Assembly: GCF_002261265.1 (NCBI RefSeq)
Contig: NZ_NEVK01000003.1
Span: 496,001 to 560,000 of the forward strand
Source of the DNA: Bordetella genomosp. 7
Lineage (GTDB): Bacteria; Pseudomonadota; Gammaproteobacteria; Burkholderiales; Burkholderiaceae_B
Direction: 5' to 3'
Length of the DNA stretch: 64,000 bases
In this document: positions 17,787 through 27,761 of the stretch, in pieces
Numbering within the stretch: the stretch's first letter is position 1
How the letters are laid out: every line of letters begins with the position of its first letter
Notes under the pieces: generated by a model
Databases searched by the model: none
The model's input: only the letters and a program-made list of their open reading frames with translations
Told to the model about the DNA's origin: nothing
Position numbers and translations under genes: made by a program

Positions 17787-19016
17787 GTGAAGCGACGAGT
17801 CGTCATCACCGGCCTGGGTATCGTATCGCCCGTGGGCAACGACATCACCCTCGCCTGGGACAATATCGTCAACGGACGTTCCGGCATCGGCCGCATCACC
17901 CGTTTCGACCCCTCGGCCATCACCACGCACATCGCGGGCGAGGTCAAAGATTTCGACGTCACCCAGTACATGCCCGCCAAGGAAGCGCGCCAGATGGATA
18001 CCTTCATCCATTACGGCATGGCCGCGGGCATCCAGGCGTGGCAAGACAGCGGGCTCGACGTCACCGAAGCCAATGCCGACCGCATCGGCGTCATCGTGGG
18101 CTCGGGCATCGGCGGCTTGCCCCGCATCGAAGAAACGCAGACCGAGCTGCTCGCCAAGGGGCCGCGGCGCATTTCGCCCTTCTTCGTTCCGGGTTCCCTG
18201 ATCAACCTGATCTCCGGCCAGTTGTCGATCCGCTTCGGCATGAAGGGCCCCAGCTATGCCGTCGTGTCGGCCTGCACCACGGGCCTGCACTGCATCGGCG
18301 ATGCCGCCCGCCTGATCGAGTACGGCGATGCCGACGTCATGCTGGCCGGCGGGGCCGAGTCCACGGTGTCGCCGCTGGGTATCGGCGGTTTTGCGGCCAT
18401 GCGGGCGCTGTCCACGCGCAACGACGATCCCGCCACCGCCTCGCGGCCCTGGGACCGCGACCGCGACGGCTTCGTGCTTGGTGAAGGCGCGGGCGTGCTG
18501 GTGCTCGAAGAATACGAGCACGCCAAAAAGCGTGGCGCGCGCATCTATGGCGAGTTCGCCGGCTATGGCATGAGCTCCGACGCGCACCACATCACGGCGC
18601 CCGACAAGGACGGCCCGCGCCGCGGCGTGCTCAACGCCTTGCGCAATGGCGGCATCAACCTCGACGAGGTCGATTACGTCAACGCTCACGGCACGTCAAC
18701 GCCGCTGGGCGACAAAAACGAGTCCGACGCCCTCAAGCTGGCCTTCGGCGACCACGCCAGGAAGCTGGTGGTCAACTCCACCAAGTCCATGACTGGCCAC
18801 TTGCTGGGCGCCGCAGGCGGCATCGAGGCGATTTTCACCACTCTGGCGGTCTACCACCAGAAATCGCCGCCCACCATCAATATCTTCAACCAGGACCCCG
18901 AGTGCGACCTGGACTACTGCGCCAACACGGCGCGCGACATGAAGATCAACGTGGCAATTTCCAACTCCTTCGGCTTTGGCGGCACCAACGGCTCGATGGC
19001 CGTTCGCCGGATCTGA
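17787..19016 (+). CDS. fabF: 3-oxoacyl-ACP synthase II (KAS II)
   Basis: The 409-residue elongation condensing enzyme starts with GTG (MKRRVVITGLGIVSPVG) after TTAGGAGTCATCC. The catalytic Cys is Cys163 in VVSACTTGLH and the two histidines are in NAHGTSTPLGD and KSMTGHLLGAAGG. It is the last fab gene here. The YgfX-like gene starts within a few bases of its stop. Confidence 0.97.
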   Translation: MKRRVVITGLGIVSPVGNDITLAWDNIVNGRSGIGRITRFDPSAITTHIAGEVKDFDVTQYMPAKEARQMDTFIHYGMAAGIQAWQDSGLDVTEANADRIGVIVGSGIGGLPRIEETQTELLAKGPRRISPFFVPGSLINLISGQLSIRFGMKGPSYAVVSACTTGLHCIGDAARLIEYGDADVMLAGGAESTVSPLGIGGFAAMRALSTRNDDPATASRPWDRDRDGFVLGEGAGVLVLEEYEHAKKRGARIYGEFAGYGMSSDAHHITAPDKDGPRRGVLNALRNGGINLDEVDYVNAHGTSTPLGDKNESDALKLAFGDHARKLVVNSTKSMTGHLLGAAGGIEAIFTTLAVYHQKSPPTINIFNQDPECDLDYCANTARDMKINVAISNSFGFGGTNGSMAVRRI

Positions 19017-19017
19017 T

Positions 19018-19509
19018 TTGGACCACCGCCGGGTAACCGGTCACCGGCCGCTATGCGTGCCGGTGCGCCGCCCGCGCCATCTGACGCTGCTGGGCCGTAC
19101 GGCCGTGGCAGTGGGGGCGGCCTGCGCGGCCTTGGGCGCCTGGTGGCAATACGGGCCGCAAGGTCTCGCTGCGCTGGCGGCGTCTGCCGCCGGCATTGCC
19201 GGGGTGCGCCATGTCGGGCGCCGTCGCGCGCCGGCGGTGCGCGTGCGCGCCGTCCGGGCCGTCGCGGGCAGCCGGCGCTGGCAGCTGCGGGTAGGGCGTC
19301 AGTGGCGGCCCGCCACGCTGCGCGACAGCCGACGCGGCGCCTGCTGGCTCGAACTGCGTTTGCAACAGACGCCGGCTGCGGGCCACAGAGTTACAAATCA
19401 CCGGGTCGCCGTGTGGCGGCCCACCGTGTCTGCGGCCTGCTGGCGCCGGCTGTGCCTGCTGGCAGGCGCGGCGCGGCGCCTGGACGCGCCTGATCCGGGG
19501 GCGGCATGA
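19018..19509 (+). CDS. YgfX-like (DUF1434-type) small membrane protein, tentative
   Basis: The 163-residue Arg-rich protein has one or two N-terminal membrane segments (TAVAVGAACAALGAWW, then a second hydrophobic run) and a C-terminal cytoplasmic part ending in VAVWRPTVSAACWRRL. That layout and the WxL...W/FRRL pattern resemble YgfX/CptA inner-membrane proteins. The match is by eye only. The probable start is TTG at 19018, 1 bp after the fabF stop. A GTG near 19057 is an alternative. Its stop overlaps the rpoE start by 4 bp, so it is coupled to rpoE translation. Function is not established. Confidence 0.6.
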   Translation: MDHRRVTGHRPLCVPVRRPRHLTLLGRTAVAVGAACAALGAWWQYGPQGLAALAASAAGIAGVRHVGRRRAPAVRVRAVRAVAGSRRWQLRVGRQWRPATLRDSRRGACWLELRLQQTPAAGHRVTNHRVAVWRPTVSAACWRRLCLLAGAARRLDAPDPGAA

Positions 19510-20105
19510 GCGAACGCGACATCGACGCCGAGCTGGTCGCCCGGGTGCAGCGCGGCGACAAAAAAGCTTTCGACCTGCTGGTGCTCAAGTACCAGCGCAA
19601 GATCCTGCGCCTGCTGGGGCGCATGATCCGCGACCCCGCCGAAGTCGAGGACGTGGCCCAGGAAGCATTCATCAAGGCGTACCGGGCCCTGCCGCAGTTC
19701 CGGGGCGAAAGCGCCTTTTACACCTGGCTATACCGTATTGCGGTCAACACCGCCCGTAACTGGCTGGCGTCTGCCGGCCGGCGTCCCAGCGCGCCAAATG
19801 CAATCGAAACGGAAGACGGTGAAACTTTTAATGAAACTGACAACCTAACCGATATCAGCACGCCGGAAGCCGTACTGGCCAGCCGCGAAATTGCCCAGAC
19901 GGTCAACGCGGTGATCGAGGAATTGCCCGAAGAACTCCGGACCGCTATCGTGCTGCGTGAAATCGAAGGTATGAGTTACGAAGACATCGCCCAGAGCATG
20001 GATTGCCCGATTGGCACGGTACGTTCGCGCATTTTCCGCGCGCGTGAAGCTATCGCCAGTCGGTTGCGTCCCTTGCTGGACACCGATGCCGAGCGTCGTT
20101 GGTAA
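19506..20105 (+). CDS. rpoE: RNA polymerase sigma factor RpoE (sigma-24, AlgU-type)
   Basis: The 199-residue ECF sigma factor has region 2 (DLLVLKYQRKILRLLGRMI, AEVEDVAQEAFIKAYRAL) and region 4 (IVLREIEGMSYEDIAQSMDCPIGTVRSRIFRAREAI, location only), as in E. coli RpoE and Pseudomonas AlgU. It directs the envelope stress response. The downstream order rseA-rseB-mucD is the classical regulatory set. The ATG overlaps the preceding stop by 4 bp. Confidence 0.96.
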   Translation: MSERDIDAELVARVQRGDKKAFDLLVLKYQRKILRLLGRMIRDPAEVEDVAQEAFIKAYRALPQFRGESAFYTWLYRIAVNTARNWLASAGRRPSAPNAIETEDGETFNETDNLTDISTPEAVLASREIAQTVNAVIEELPEELRTAIVLREIEGMSYEDIAQSMDCPIGTVRSRIFRAREAIASRLRPLLDTDAERRW

Positions 20106-20117
20106 GGAGCGGCAGTC

Positions 20118-20618
20118 ATGCAATCAACAGCCAAATCTGCGGTAGAAGCCGATATATCCCTCGAGGAATCGGTTTCCGCCTGGATGGACGGCGAAACGTC
20201 CGAAGATATTTTTCCCGATCTCGGCACTGCGCAAGGCCGTCGTACCTGGGACACCTACCACCTGATAGGCGATGTGCTGCGCAATGCCGACCTGGCCGTG
20301 AGCCCCAGCGCCGGTTTCCAGGCGCGTCTGGCGCGCGCGCTCGATGCCGAACTGCCCATCGTGGCTCCGCAGCGGCGCCGGTCGCCGCTGCGCATGGGCC
20401 TGTCGGGGCTGGCCGTGGCCGCCGCCGTGGCCACGGTAGCCTGGGTGGCGCATCCCTACGTCATGGGCGGCGCCAGTCGCCCCGCCGACACCCCCGTACT
20501 GGCCGACGCCTCGGGTGGCGAAGCGCCGGTCCTGCGCGACTACCTCGAAGCCCATCGCCAGATGGCTGGCCCCAGTGCGGTGCGGCAGGTCTCGTTTGAT
20601 GGCGGAGCAGGACGTTGA
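20118..20618 (+). CDS. rseA: Anti-sigma-E factor RseA (MucA-like)
   Basis: The 166-residue protein has the N-terminal anti-sigma domain (ESVSAWMDGETSEDIFPDL; TWDTYHLIGDVLRN), one membrane helix at about residues 95-115 (MGLSGLAVAAAVATVAWVA) and a short periplasmic tail. It should hold RpoE inactive at the inner membrane until regulated proteolysis. It starts 12 bp after rpoE with AAGGAGCGG. Its TGA overlaps the TTG start of rseB. Confidence 0.92.
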   Translation: MQSTAKSAVEADISLEESVSAWMDGETSEDIFPDLGTAQGRRTWDTYHLIGDVLRNADLAVSPSAGFQARLARALDAELPIVAPQRRRSPLRMGLSGLAVAAAVATVAWVAHPYVMGGASRPADTPVLADASGGEAPVLRDYLEAHRQMAGPSAVRQVSFDGGAGR

Positions 20619-21673
20619 TCGCACAGCTGCAAGCGTTCTGTCGGCCCGCACCTGGCCGCGGCGTGCGGATGCGCAGGCCGCTGCCGGCCGCTGGCTGGGC
20701 CCTGGCTGCGATGTTCCTGGTTGCGCTGGGCACTGCCCACCAGGCCGCCCGCGCCGCCGACCAGGCCCCGCAGGCAGGCTCGCTGCAACTGCTCTACGAC
20801 ATCCAGCAGGCCGCGCGCAAGCACGATTACTCGGGCGTATTCCTGTATCAGCAGGGCGAAACGATCCAGTCGTCGCGGCTGGTGCATGTCATCGACGGCA
20901 CCGGCGAGCGCGAGCGCCTCGAAGTGCTCGACGGCCAGCCGCGCGAGTACCTTCGTCATAACGACGAGATCCAGTGCCTGATTCCCGAGCGCAAAACCGT
21001 GCTGATGGAGCCGCGGCGCGGCGACCGCTTCCCGGGGTTGCTGCTGGGCAATCCCACCGACCTGGCCCAGCACTACAACATCCGTGCGCAGGACAAGCTG
21101 CATCGCGTGGCCGACCGCCAGTGCCGGGTCATCGCCATCGAGCCGCGCGACAACCTGCGATACGGCTATCGCCTGTGCGCCGACGTGGCCACCAATCTGT
21201 TGCTCAAGGCGCAGACGGTCGACGCCGATCGCGGGGTGCTCGAGCAAGTGTCGTTCACGTCCATCCGCCTGGGCGGCGAGGTCGATTCCGCAGAGCTTTC
21301 GTCGCGCTGGAACACCCGCGACTGGAAGGTGCTGCAGCCGCGCATCGAACCCGTCGACCTGGCCGCGCAGGGCTGGCGCATTCCCGCGCCCAAGGGGTTT
21401 GTCGCCGTCATGCAGGTGACTCGGTCGATGGGCGCCAACAATGTAAGCCAGCTGGTCCTGTCAGACGGCCTGGCCGCAATTTCCGTGTTCATCGAACCTT
21501 ACGACAACCGGCGCGGCCATCCGTTGTCGTCGGGGGCGGTGCGTCGCGGCGCCATCAATATCTACGGCACGCGAATTGCCGATTACTGGCTCACGGCGTT
21601 GGGCGAAGTGCCCGCCCAGACGCTCGAACAACTGGCTACAGCCACCGAATACGTGCCTGTCACGTCGAAATAA
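20615..21673 (+). CDS. rseB: Sigma-E regulatory protein RseB (MucB)
   Basis: The periplasmic protein binds RseA and protects it from DegS-type cleavage. The mature part begins about residue 48 and matches MucB/RseB: LLYDIQQAARKHDYSGVFLYQQG, with R-E-Y-L and TERK-type loops, and a C-terminal domain ending in EYVPV. The start may be TTG at 20615 (352 residues, 4-bp overlap with rseA) or ATG at 20669, where MRRPLPAAGWALAAMF begins a good signal peptide. The second start fits export better. Function in this organism is inferred from family and gene order. Confidence 0.9.
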   Translation: MIAQLQAFCRPAPGRGVRMRRPLPAAGWALAAMFLVALGTAHQAARAADQAPQAGSLQLLYDIQQAARKHDYSGVFLYQQGETIQSSRLVHVIDGTGERERLEVLDGQPREYLRHNDEIQCLIPERKTVLMEPRRGDRFPGLLLGNPTDLAQHYNIRAQDKLHRVADRQCRVIAIEPRDNLRYGYRLCADVATNLLLKAQTVDADRGVLEQVSFTSIRLGGEVDSAELSSRWNTRDWKVLQPRIEPVDLAAQGWRIPAPKGFVAVMQVTRSMGANNVSQLVLSDGLAAISVFIEPYDNRRGHPLSSGAVRRGAINIYGTRIADYWLTALGEVPAQTLEQLATATEYVPVTSK

Positions 21674-21715
21674 CAATAAGCCTGCAAAAGGTTGGGGAAT
21701 TTTCGGAGTTCTCTT

Positions 21716-23182
21716 ATGCAAAAGCTTTCAGTGTCGATGTCTTTTTTCCGGCGCTTCTATTTTGCGCTGCTTGCCAGCCTGATGCTGGCGGCGGCCTATG
21801 GGCCCGCGCAAGCCCAGACCTCGGCCGCGCCCACGGTGGCGCTGCCTGACTTCAGCGCCATTGTTTCCAAAGTCGATCCGGGGGTGGTCAATATCCGCAC
21901 CACCGCGAACATCCCGGTGCGCACGCCCGGGCGCGGCAACGACCCGTACGAACTGTTCCGCTGGTTCTTCGGTCCCGACTTCCAGCCGCCGGGCATGCCG
22001 CAGCAGCCGCAGATGCCCCGCCAGGCGCCTGAAGAGCGCAAGGTTCCCCGTGGCCTGGGTTCCGGGTTCTTCATTTCCGAAGACGGCTATATCCTCACCA
22101 ACAACCACGTGGTGGCAGAAGCCGCCGATATCTACGTCACGCTCACCGACGGCCGCGAATTCAAGGCCAAGGTCATCGGCACCGACGAGCGCACTGACGT
22201 CGCGCTGATCAAGATCGACGCCAAGGGCATGACGCCGCTGGCAATCGGCGATCCCAACCTGCTGAAAAAGGGTCAGTGGGTGCTGGCCATCGGGTCGCCG
22301 TTCGGGCTCGATTCCACCGCCACGGCCGGTATCGTCAGCGCCATCGGACGCGACACCGGCGAATACCTGCCGTTTATCCAGACCGACGTGGCCGTGAACC
22401 CGGGCAACTCCGGCGGCCCCTTGCTCAACCTGAATGGCGAAGTGGTCGGGATCAACTCCCAGATCGTGTCGCGCAGCGGCGGCTTCATGGGCATTTCGCT
22501 GGCTATTCCCATCGACGAGGCCATGCGCGTGGCCGACGAGCTGCGTGAAAGCGGCAAGGTGACGCGCGGCCGCATCGGCGTGCAGATCAGCGAAGTGGGC
22601 AAGGAAGTCGCCGAGGCGATCGGCCTGCCCAAGGCCGAGGGCGCGCTGGTCAGCAACGTCGAGGCCGACGGGCCCGCCGACGACGCGGGCGTCAAGCCCG
22701 GTGATGTCATCACCTCGTTCCATGGCGAAACGATCAAGCGTTGGTCGGACCTGCCCCGTATCGTGGGCGAAACCAAGCCGGGCACCCGTACCGAAATGGA
22801 AGTGTGGCGCCGTGGCAAGACCGTGACCCTGTCGGTGCGGGTGGGCGAGCTGAGCGCCAGTTCCGCCACCGCTTCGGCCGAGGCCCCGGTCGAGCGTGAA
22901 TCCGCCGGCAACGCGCTCGGCCTGCGCGTGGTCGATGTGCCGGCCGACTTGCAGAAGCGCCTGGGCATCAAGGGTGGCGCGCAGGTGCGCAGCGTCGAAG
23001 GCACGGCGGAAGCGGCCGGCCTGCAGCCCGGCGACATCGTGCTGGCCGTCAACAATACCGATGTGTCCGACGCGGCCCATTTCAACAAGCTGGCCGACAA
23101 GCTGCCCAAGGGCAAGGCGGCTGGCCTGCTGGTGCGTCGCGGCGAGCTCACCCAGTGGGTGGCCGTAGAACCCGCGAAATAG
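21716..23182 (+). CDS. mucD: DegP/MucD-type periplasmic serine protease
   Basis: The 488-residue HtrA-family protease/chaperone has a signal peptide (cleaved near AQAQ), a trypsin-like domain with His131, Asp161 and Ser232 (GNSGGPLL), and two PDZ domains (about residues 280-380 and 400-480). It degrades misfolded envelope proteins and is normally sigma-E controlled. The ATG at 21716 follows CGGAGTTCTCTT. A TTG 24 bp upstream is a weaker alternative. Two hairpins close the transcript downstream. Confidence 0.95.
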   Translation: MQKLSVSMSFFRRFYFALLASLMLAAAYGPAQAQTSAAPTVALPDFSAIVSKVDPGVVNIRTTANIPVRTPGRGNDPYELFRWFFGPDFQPPGMPQQPQMPRQAPEERKVPRGLGSGFFISEDGYILTNNHVVAEAADIYVTLTDGREFKAKVIGTDERTDVALIKIDAKGMTPLAIGDPNLLKKGQWVLAIGSPFGLDSTATAGIVSAIGRDTGEYLPFIQTDVAVNPGNSGGPLLNLNGEVVGINSQIVSRSGGFMGISLAIPIDEAMRVADELRESGKVTRGRIGVQISEVGKEVAEAIGLPKAEGALVSNVEADGPADDAGVKPGDVITSFHGETIKRWSDLPRIVGETKPGTRTEMEVWRRGKTVTLSVRVGELSASSATASAEAPVERESAGNALGLRVVDVPADLQKRLGIKGGAQVRSVEGTAEAAGLQPGDIVLAVNNTDVSDAAHFNKLADKLPKGKAAGLLVRRGELTQWVAVEPAK

Positions 23183-23203
23183 TCGTTGCGGTATTGCGTC
23201 AGT

Positions 23204-23225
23204 CGGCGCCCCAGCCGGGGCGCCG
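23204..23225 (+). terminator. Hairpin after mucD
   Basis: CGGCGCCCC (23204-23212) and GGGGCGCCG (23217-23225) form a perfect 9-bp stem with a 4-base loop, 22 bp beyond the mucD stop. No T-tract. It probably protects or ends the rpoE-mucD mRNA. Confidence 0.5.
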
Positions 23226-23269
23226 AGCAAAATCGGGCGGCTACGGCGCCTACGCGGCGGCGCGAACCG

Positions 23270-23277
23270 TATAAAAT
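23270..23277 (+). promoter_or_regulatory. Possible -10 upstream of lepA
   Basis: TATAAAAT lies 140 bp before lepA, but no fitting -35 is visible and a strong terminator (23293-23320) lies between it and lepA, which would imply attenuation if the promoter is real. Confidence 0.3.
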
Positions 23278-23292
23278 AGCCAGTTGCCGCAA

Positions 23293-23320
23293 AAGGGGCG
23301 CCCAGCGCCCCTTGTTTTTG
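23293..23320 (+). terminator. Rho-independent terminator upstream of lepA
   Basis: AAGGGGCGC (23293-23301), loop CCA, GCGCCCCTT (23305-23313), then GTTTTTG. It is the clearest intrinsic terminator for the rpoE-rseA-rseB-mucD transcript. Confidence 0.85.
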
Positions 23321-23416
23321 GCCGGTTGCCGCGGGCTTGGCCTGCGTTTGCGCCATTTCGGCGTTTTATCCGTGTCGCGTCCCCAGGCACGGCTTTGCTC
23401 CTGATAAGCCCACCGT

Positions 23417-25210
23417 ATGCAGCATATTCGCAATTTCTCCATCATCGCCCACATCGATCACGGCAAATCGACCCTGGCCGATCGCCTGATCCAGCGTTGT
23501 GGGGGCTTGGCGGCGCGCGAAATGTCTACGCAGGTGCTCGACTCGATGGATATCGAGCGCGAGCGGGGCATCACCATCAAGGCCCAGACAGCCTCGCTGC
23601 AATACCAGGCCCAGGACGGCAAGACTTACCACCTGAATCTTATCGATACACCGGGGCACGTCGATTTCTCGTACGAAGTCAGCCGTTCGCTGTCGGCCTG
23701 CGAAGGCGCCTTGCTGGTCGTCGATGCATCGCAGGGGGTCGAGGCCCAGACCGTAGCGAACTGCTACACCGCCATCGAGCTGGGCGTCGAAGTGCTGCCC
23801 GTGCTTAACAAGATGGACCTGCCGCAGGCCGATCCGGATGCGGCGCGCCAGGAAGTCGAAGACGTGATCGGCATCGACGCCTCCGAGGCGGTGCTGGCCA
23901 GCGCCAAGACCGGCATGGGCATCGACGAAATTCTCGAAACCATCGTGGCGCGCGTGCCGCCGCCCAAGGGCGATCCGTCCGCGCCGCTGCAGGCACTGAT
24001 CATCGATTCCTGGTTCGACAACTATGTGGGCGTGGTCATGCTGGTGCGCATCGTCAACGGCGTGCTGCGTCCCAAAGACAAGATCCTGCTCATGGCTTCC
24101 GGGGCCACGCATCTGTGCGAGCAGATCGGCGTGTTCACGCCCAAGTCCCAGCCGCGTACCGAACTGTCGGCGGGCGAAGTGGGTTTTGTCATCGCCGGCA
24201 TCAAAGAACTGGCCCACGCCAAAGTGGGCGACACGATCACCCTGGCCGGCAAGGCCGCCAGCGCCCCGCTGCCGGGGTTCAAAGAGGTCAAGCCGCAGGT
24301 TTTCGCGGGCCTGTATCCGGTAGAAAGCTCCGAATACGACCAACTGCGCGACTCGCTCGAAAAGCTCAAGCTCAACGACGCCGCGCTGATGTTCGAGCCC
24401 GAGGTGTCGCAGGCGCTGGGCTTCGGTTTCCGTTGCGGGTTCCTGGGCCTGTTGCACATGGAAATTGTGCAAGAGCGCCTGGAGCGCGAGTTCGACATGG
24501 ACATCATCACCACCGCGCCGTCGGTCGTGTACGAAGTCGAGCAGCGCGACGGCTCCATCGAAGTCATCGACAGCCCGGCGCGCATGCCTGAAGTGGGCAA
24601 GATCAACGATATCCGCGAGCCCATCGTCAAGGTCACCCTGTTCATGCCCCAGGAATACGTGGGGCCCGTGATGACGCTGTGCAACAACAAGCGCGGCGTG
24701 CAGATCAACATGAGCTATCACGGCCGCCAGGTGCACCTGACATACGAAATCCCGCTGGCCGAGATCGTGCTCGATTTCTTCGACAGGCTCAAGTCGGTAT
24801 CGCGCGGCTACGCTTCCATGGACTACGAGTTCCTGGAATACCGCTCGGCCGATGTGGTGAAGGTCGATCTGCTCATCAATGGCGACAGGGTCGACGCCCT
24901 GGCCATGATCGTGCACCGGGCCAACGCGCGCTATCGCGCCCGCGACGTGGTTACCCGCATGCGCAGCCTGATTCCCCGCCAGATGTTCGACGTGGCCATC
25001 CAGGCGGCCATCGGCGCCGAGGTCATTGCGCGCGAAAACGTCAAGGCGCTGCGCAAGAACGTGCTTGCCAAATGTTATGGCGGCGACATCTCCCGCAAGA
25101 AAAAACTGCTCGAAAAACAAAAGGCCGGCAAGAAGCGCATGAAGCAGGTCGGCAGCGTCGAGATCCCGCAAGAAGCCTTCCTGGCCATCCTGCAAGTCGA
25201 AGACAAGTAG
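23417..25210 (+). CDS. lepA: Elongation factor 4 (LepA)
   Basis: The 597-residue translational GTPase acts on ribosomes as a back-translocase/initiation factor. The G1 motif [14 protein letters not shown] is at residues 11-24, G3 DTPGHVDF and G4 NKMDLP follow, and the C-terminal LepA-specific domain ends with the basic [16 protein letters not shown] stretch. The start ATG opens [16 protein letters not shown], as in most LepA. It is followed 18 bp later by lepB, a near-universal pair. Confidence 0.97.
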   Translation: MQHIRNFSIIAHIDHGKSTLADRLIQRCGGLAAREMSTQVLDSMDIERERGITIKAQTASLQYQAQDGKTYHLNLIDTPGHVDFSYEVSRSLSACEGALLVVDASQGVEAQTVANCYTAIELGVEVLPVLNKMDLPQADPDAARQEVEDVIGIDASEAVLASAKTGMGIDEILETIVARVPPPKGDPSAPLQALIIDSWFDNYVGVVMLVRIVNGVLRPKDKILLMASGATHLCEQIGVFTPKSQPRTELSAGEVGFVIAGIKELAHAKVGDTITLAGKAASAPLPGFKEVKPQVFAGLYPVESSEYDQLRDSLEKLKLNDAALMFEPEVSQALGFGFRCGFLGLLHMEIVQERLEREFDMDIITTAPSVVYEVEQRDGSIEVIDSPARMPEVGKINDIREPIVKVTLFMPQEYVGPVMTLCNNKRGVQINMSYHGRQVHLTYEIPLAEIVLDFFDRLKSVSRGYASMDYEFLEYRSADVVKVDLLINGDRVDALAMIVHRANARYRARDVVTRMRSLIPRQMFDVAIQAAIGAEVIARENVKALRKNVLAKCYGGDISRKKKLLEKQKAGKKRMKQVGSVEIPQEAFLAILQVEDK

Positions 25211-25228
25211 CAAAAAAGGGCGCCTTAA

Positions 25229-26113
25229 ATGAGCTGGAACTTCGCACTCATACTTTTTGTGCTGCTGGTGGTAACCGGCATTATCTGGGCGCTGGACGTG
25301 GCCGTGCTGCGGCGGCGTCGCGCCCAGCGGGCGCAGGCGGCTGCCGCCGGCGTAGACACCGCCTACACCACCGACGCGCAAGAAGCCGAGCGCATGCGCC
25401 AGGCCGCCGCCGCCTCGGCGTCGCGCGTGCCATGGTGGGTGGAATACGCCGTCAGCTTTTTTCCGGTGATCCTGTTCGTGTTCGTATTGCGTTCTTTCGT
25501 GGTGGAGCCGTTTCGCATCCCGTCGGGGTCGATGCTGCCCACGCTGCAATCGGGCGACCTGATCCTGGTGAACAAATTCACCTACGGCATACGCCTGCCC
25601 ATCATCGACAAGAAAATCATCCCGGTGGGCGAGCCGCAGCGTGGCGACGTGGCGGTGTTCCGTTATCCGGTCGACCCGGACGTGGACTACATCAAGCGTA
25701 TCGTCGGGCTGCCCGGCGACGAAGTCGCCTATCTGGACAAAAAGCTCTACGTCAATGGCAAGCTGGTGCCGCACGAGCGCGACGGGCAATACTTCGAGCC
25801 CGACCGTGTTTCGTATATTGCGCAATATAAAGAAAAATTAGGCGAAGTTAGCCACCAGATACTGCTTGATGAAGACAAATCGCAGATCTACGGGCCCATC
25901 TGGAAGTTTCCGGGGCTGGACCACTGCGCTTACGCCCGTAATGGAGTACGCTGCAAAGTACCCGAAGGGCATTATTTCGCCATGGGCGACAACCGGGACA
26001 ATAGCGCGGACAGCCGCTACTGGGGGTTCGTCCCTGACGGTAATATCGTCGGGAAGGCATTCTTCATCTGGATGAACTTCAGCGACCTGAGCCGCATCGG
26101 CAGCTTTAACTGA
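25229..26113 (+). CDS. lepB: Signal peptidase I
   Basis: The 294-residue inner-membrane protease removes Sec and Tat signal peptides. It has an N-terminal membrane helix (residues 3-23), a second one near 72-90 ([18 protein letters not shown] region), the catalytic Ser101 in [10 protein letters not shown] and Lys156 in [13 protein letters not shown]. The [14 protein letters not shown] box E is near the C-terminus. It lies between lepA and rnc. Confidence 0.96.
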   Translation: MSWNFALILFVLLVVTGIIWALDVAVLRRRRAQRAQAAAAGVDTAYTTDAQEAERMRQAAAASASRVPWWVEYAVSFFPVILFVFVLRSFVVEPFRIPSGSMLPTLQSGDLILVNKFTYGIRLPIIDKKIIPVGEPQRGDVAVFRYPVDPDVDYIKRIVGLPGDEVAYLDKKLYVNGKLVPHERDGQYFEPDRVSYIAQYKEKLGEVSHQILLDEDKSQIYGPIWKFPGLDHCAYARNGVRCKVPEGHYFAMGDNRDNSADSRYWGFVPDGNIVGKAFFIWMNFSDLSRIGSFN

Positions 26114-26115
26114 AC

Positions 26116-26874
26116 ATGTCCCTCGCCACGCTGGAAACCCGCCTGGATTACCGCTTCGGCAGCGCGGCCCTGCTCGAGCAGGCGCTCACGCACCGCAGCC
26201 ACAGCGCTCGCCACAACGAGCGCCTGGAATTCCTGGGCGATTCCGTGCTGAATTTCGTGGTGGCGGCCATGCTGTACGAACGTTTTCCCAAGCTCGACGA
26301 AGGCGACCTGTCGCGCCTGCGCGCCAACTTGGTCAAGCAGGCATCGCTGGCGGATATCGGCCAGCGCCTGGAATTGTCGCAGCACCTGCGCCTGGGCGAA
26401 GGCGAACTGAAAAGCGGCGGCTTTCGCCGGCCGTCCATCCTGGCCGATGCCGTCGAGGCGATTTTCGGGGCCGCGTTCCTTGACGGCGGCTTCGAGGCGG
26501 CACGCAAGGTCATCGTGCGGCAATACCAGCCGGTGCTGGCCAGCGTCGATCCCCGGACGCTGGGCAAAGACGCCAAGACCCTGCTGCAGGAATTCCTGCA
26601 AGGGCGCAAGCTGGCGCTTCCGCAGTACACCGTCGTGGCCACGCATGGCGCTGCGCACAGCCAGCAGTTCGAAGTCGAATGCGCCATTCCGGCGCTCGAG
26701 ATAAAGGTGGTGGCGCCCGGCGCCAGCCGGCGCGCCGCCGAACAGTCCGCGGCCAAGCTGGCGCTGGAGGCCGCCCAGGCGGCCAGCCCCGCGCGCGCCA
26801 CGCGCAAGCCCGGCAAGGCCCGCAAAACCGCGCAATTGTCACTGCCCGTGGCAGTGGCCCAAGAGGTCAAATGA
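26116..26874 (+). CDS. rnc: Ribonuclease III
   Basis: The 252-residue double-strand RNase has the signature [12 protein letters not shown] with Glu38 and Asp42 at the metal site, and a C-terminal dsRNA-binding domain (about residues 155-225, [20 protein letters not shown] to [15 protein letters not shown]). A basic tail follows. It matures rRNA and controls mRNAs. It starts 2 bp after lepB and overlaps era by 4 bp. Confidence 0.96.
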   Translation: MSLATLETRLDYRFGSAALLEQALTHRSHSARHNERLEFLGDSVLNFVVAAMLYERFPKLDEGDLSRLRANLVKQASLADIGQRLELSQHLRLGEGELKSGGFRRPSILADAVEAIFGAAFLDGGFEAARKVIVRQYQPVLASVDPRTLGKDAKTLLQEFLQGRKLALPQYTVVATHGAAHSQQFEVECAIPALEIKVVAPGASRRAAEQSAAKLALEAAQAASPARATRKPGKARKTAQLSLPVAVAQEVK

Positions 26875-27761
26875 GCAATACCCCTTTCCGAGCCGGGTTC
26901 ATCGCCGTGGTCGGGCGCCCCAACGTGGGCAAATCCACCCTGACCAACGCCCTGATCGGGTCGAAAATTTCCATTGTGTCGCGCAAGGCGCAAACCACGC
27001 GGCATCGCATCCACGGCGTGCTGACGCGCGAGCACGAGCAATTCGTGTTCGTCGACACGCCGGGGTTTCAGACCCGCCATGGCGGCGCCATGAATCGCAT
27101 GATGAACCGGGTCGTGACGCAGGCGCTGGCCGAAGTGGACGTGGTTGTGCATGTGGTCGAGGCCGGCAAGTGGACCGACGGCGACGCCCAGCTGCTGCCG
27201 CTGTTGCCGGATGCCCGCCGCACCATCCTGGTGGTCAGCAAGATCGACGCGCTGAAGCGGCGCGACGAGCTGTTTCCCTTTGTGTCCCGGATCGTGGCGC
27301 AGCATGCCTACGATGCCGTCGTGCCGGTCAGCGCGCTGAAGGATCAACAGCTGGACCAGCTGCTCGACGAGATCGCACGGCGGCTGCCCGAGGGCGAACC
27401 GATGTTCGAAGAGGATACGCTCACCGACCGTCCGGTGCGGTTCATTGCCGCCGAACTGCTGCGTGAAAAGATCTTCCGCCTGGTCGGCGATGAACTGCCG
27501 TATGGCTGTACGGTTGTCATCGAGCAATGGGAAGAAAACGACAAGAGCGCGCGCGTGGCGGCCTGTGTGGTGGTCGAGCGCGAAAGCCACCGGCCCATTC
27601 TGCTGGGCGCGGGCGGCGGGCACATGAAGCGCATCGCGACCGAAGCGCGCCAGGACATCGCCAAGTTGCTCGACAAGCCCGTGCACCTGGAGGTGTACAT
27701 CAAAGTGCGCAAGGGTTGGTCGGAGCGCGAAAGCGCCTTGCGCGATCTGGGCTATGAGTAA
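26871..27761 (+). CDS. era: GTPase Era
   Basis: The 296-residue GTPase needed for 16S rRNA maturation has the P-loop GRPNVGKST at residues 15-23, DTPGFQ as G3 and SKIDAL as G4, and the C-terminal KH domain ([16 protein letters not shown]). The start ATG at 26871 overlaps rnc by 4 bp. A longer open extension in frame with rnc is rejected because the family starts at the [10 protein letters not shown] segment. recO overlaps its 3' end by 8 bp. Confidence 0.96.
   Translation: MSNTPFRAGFIAVVGRPNVGKSTLTNALIGSKISIVSRKAQTTRHRIHGVLTREHEQFVFVDTPGFQTRHGGAMNRMMNRVVTQALAEVDVVVHVVEAGKWTDGDAQLLPLLPDARRTILVVSKIDALKRRDELFPFVSRIVAQHAYDAVVPVSALKDQQLDQLLDEIARRLPEGEPMFEEDTLTDRPVRFIAAELLREKIFRLVGDELPYGCTVVIEQWEENDKSARVAACVVVERESHRPILLGAGGGHMKRIATEARQDIAKLLDKPVHLEVYIKVRKGWSERESALRDLGYE

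Noticed and set aside
23366-25825. 819-codon open frame antisense to lepA-lepB
   Set aside because: No recognisable domain; lies opposite complete lepA and part of lepB.
26679-26870. N-terminal extension of Era running back into rnc
   Set aside because: The extension is Arg/Gly-rich, out of frame with rnc, and Era homologues begin close to the P-loop as in the ATG at 26871.
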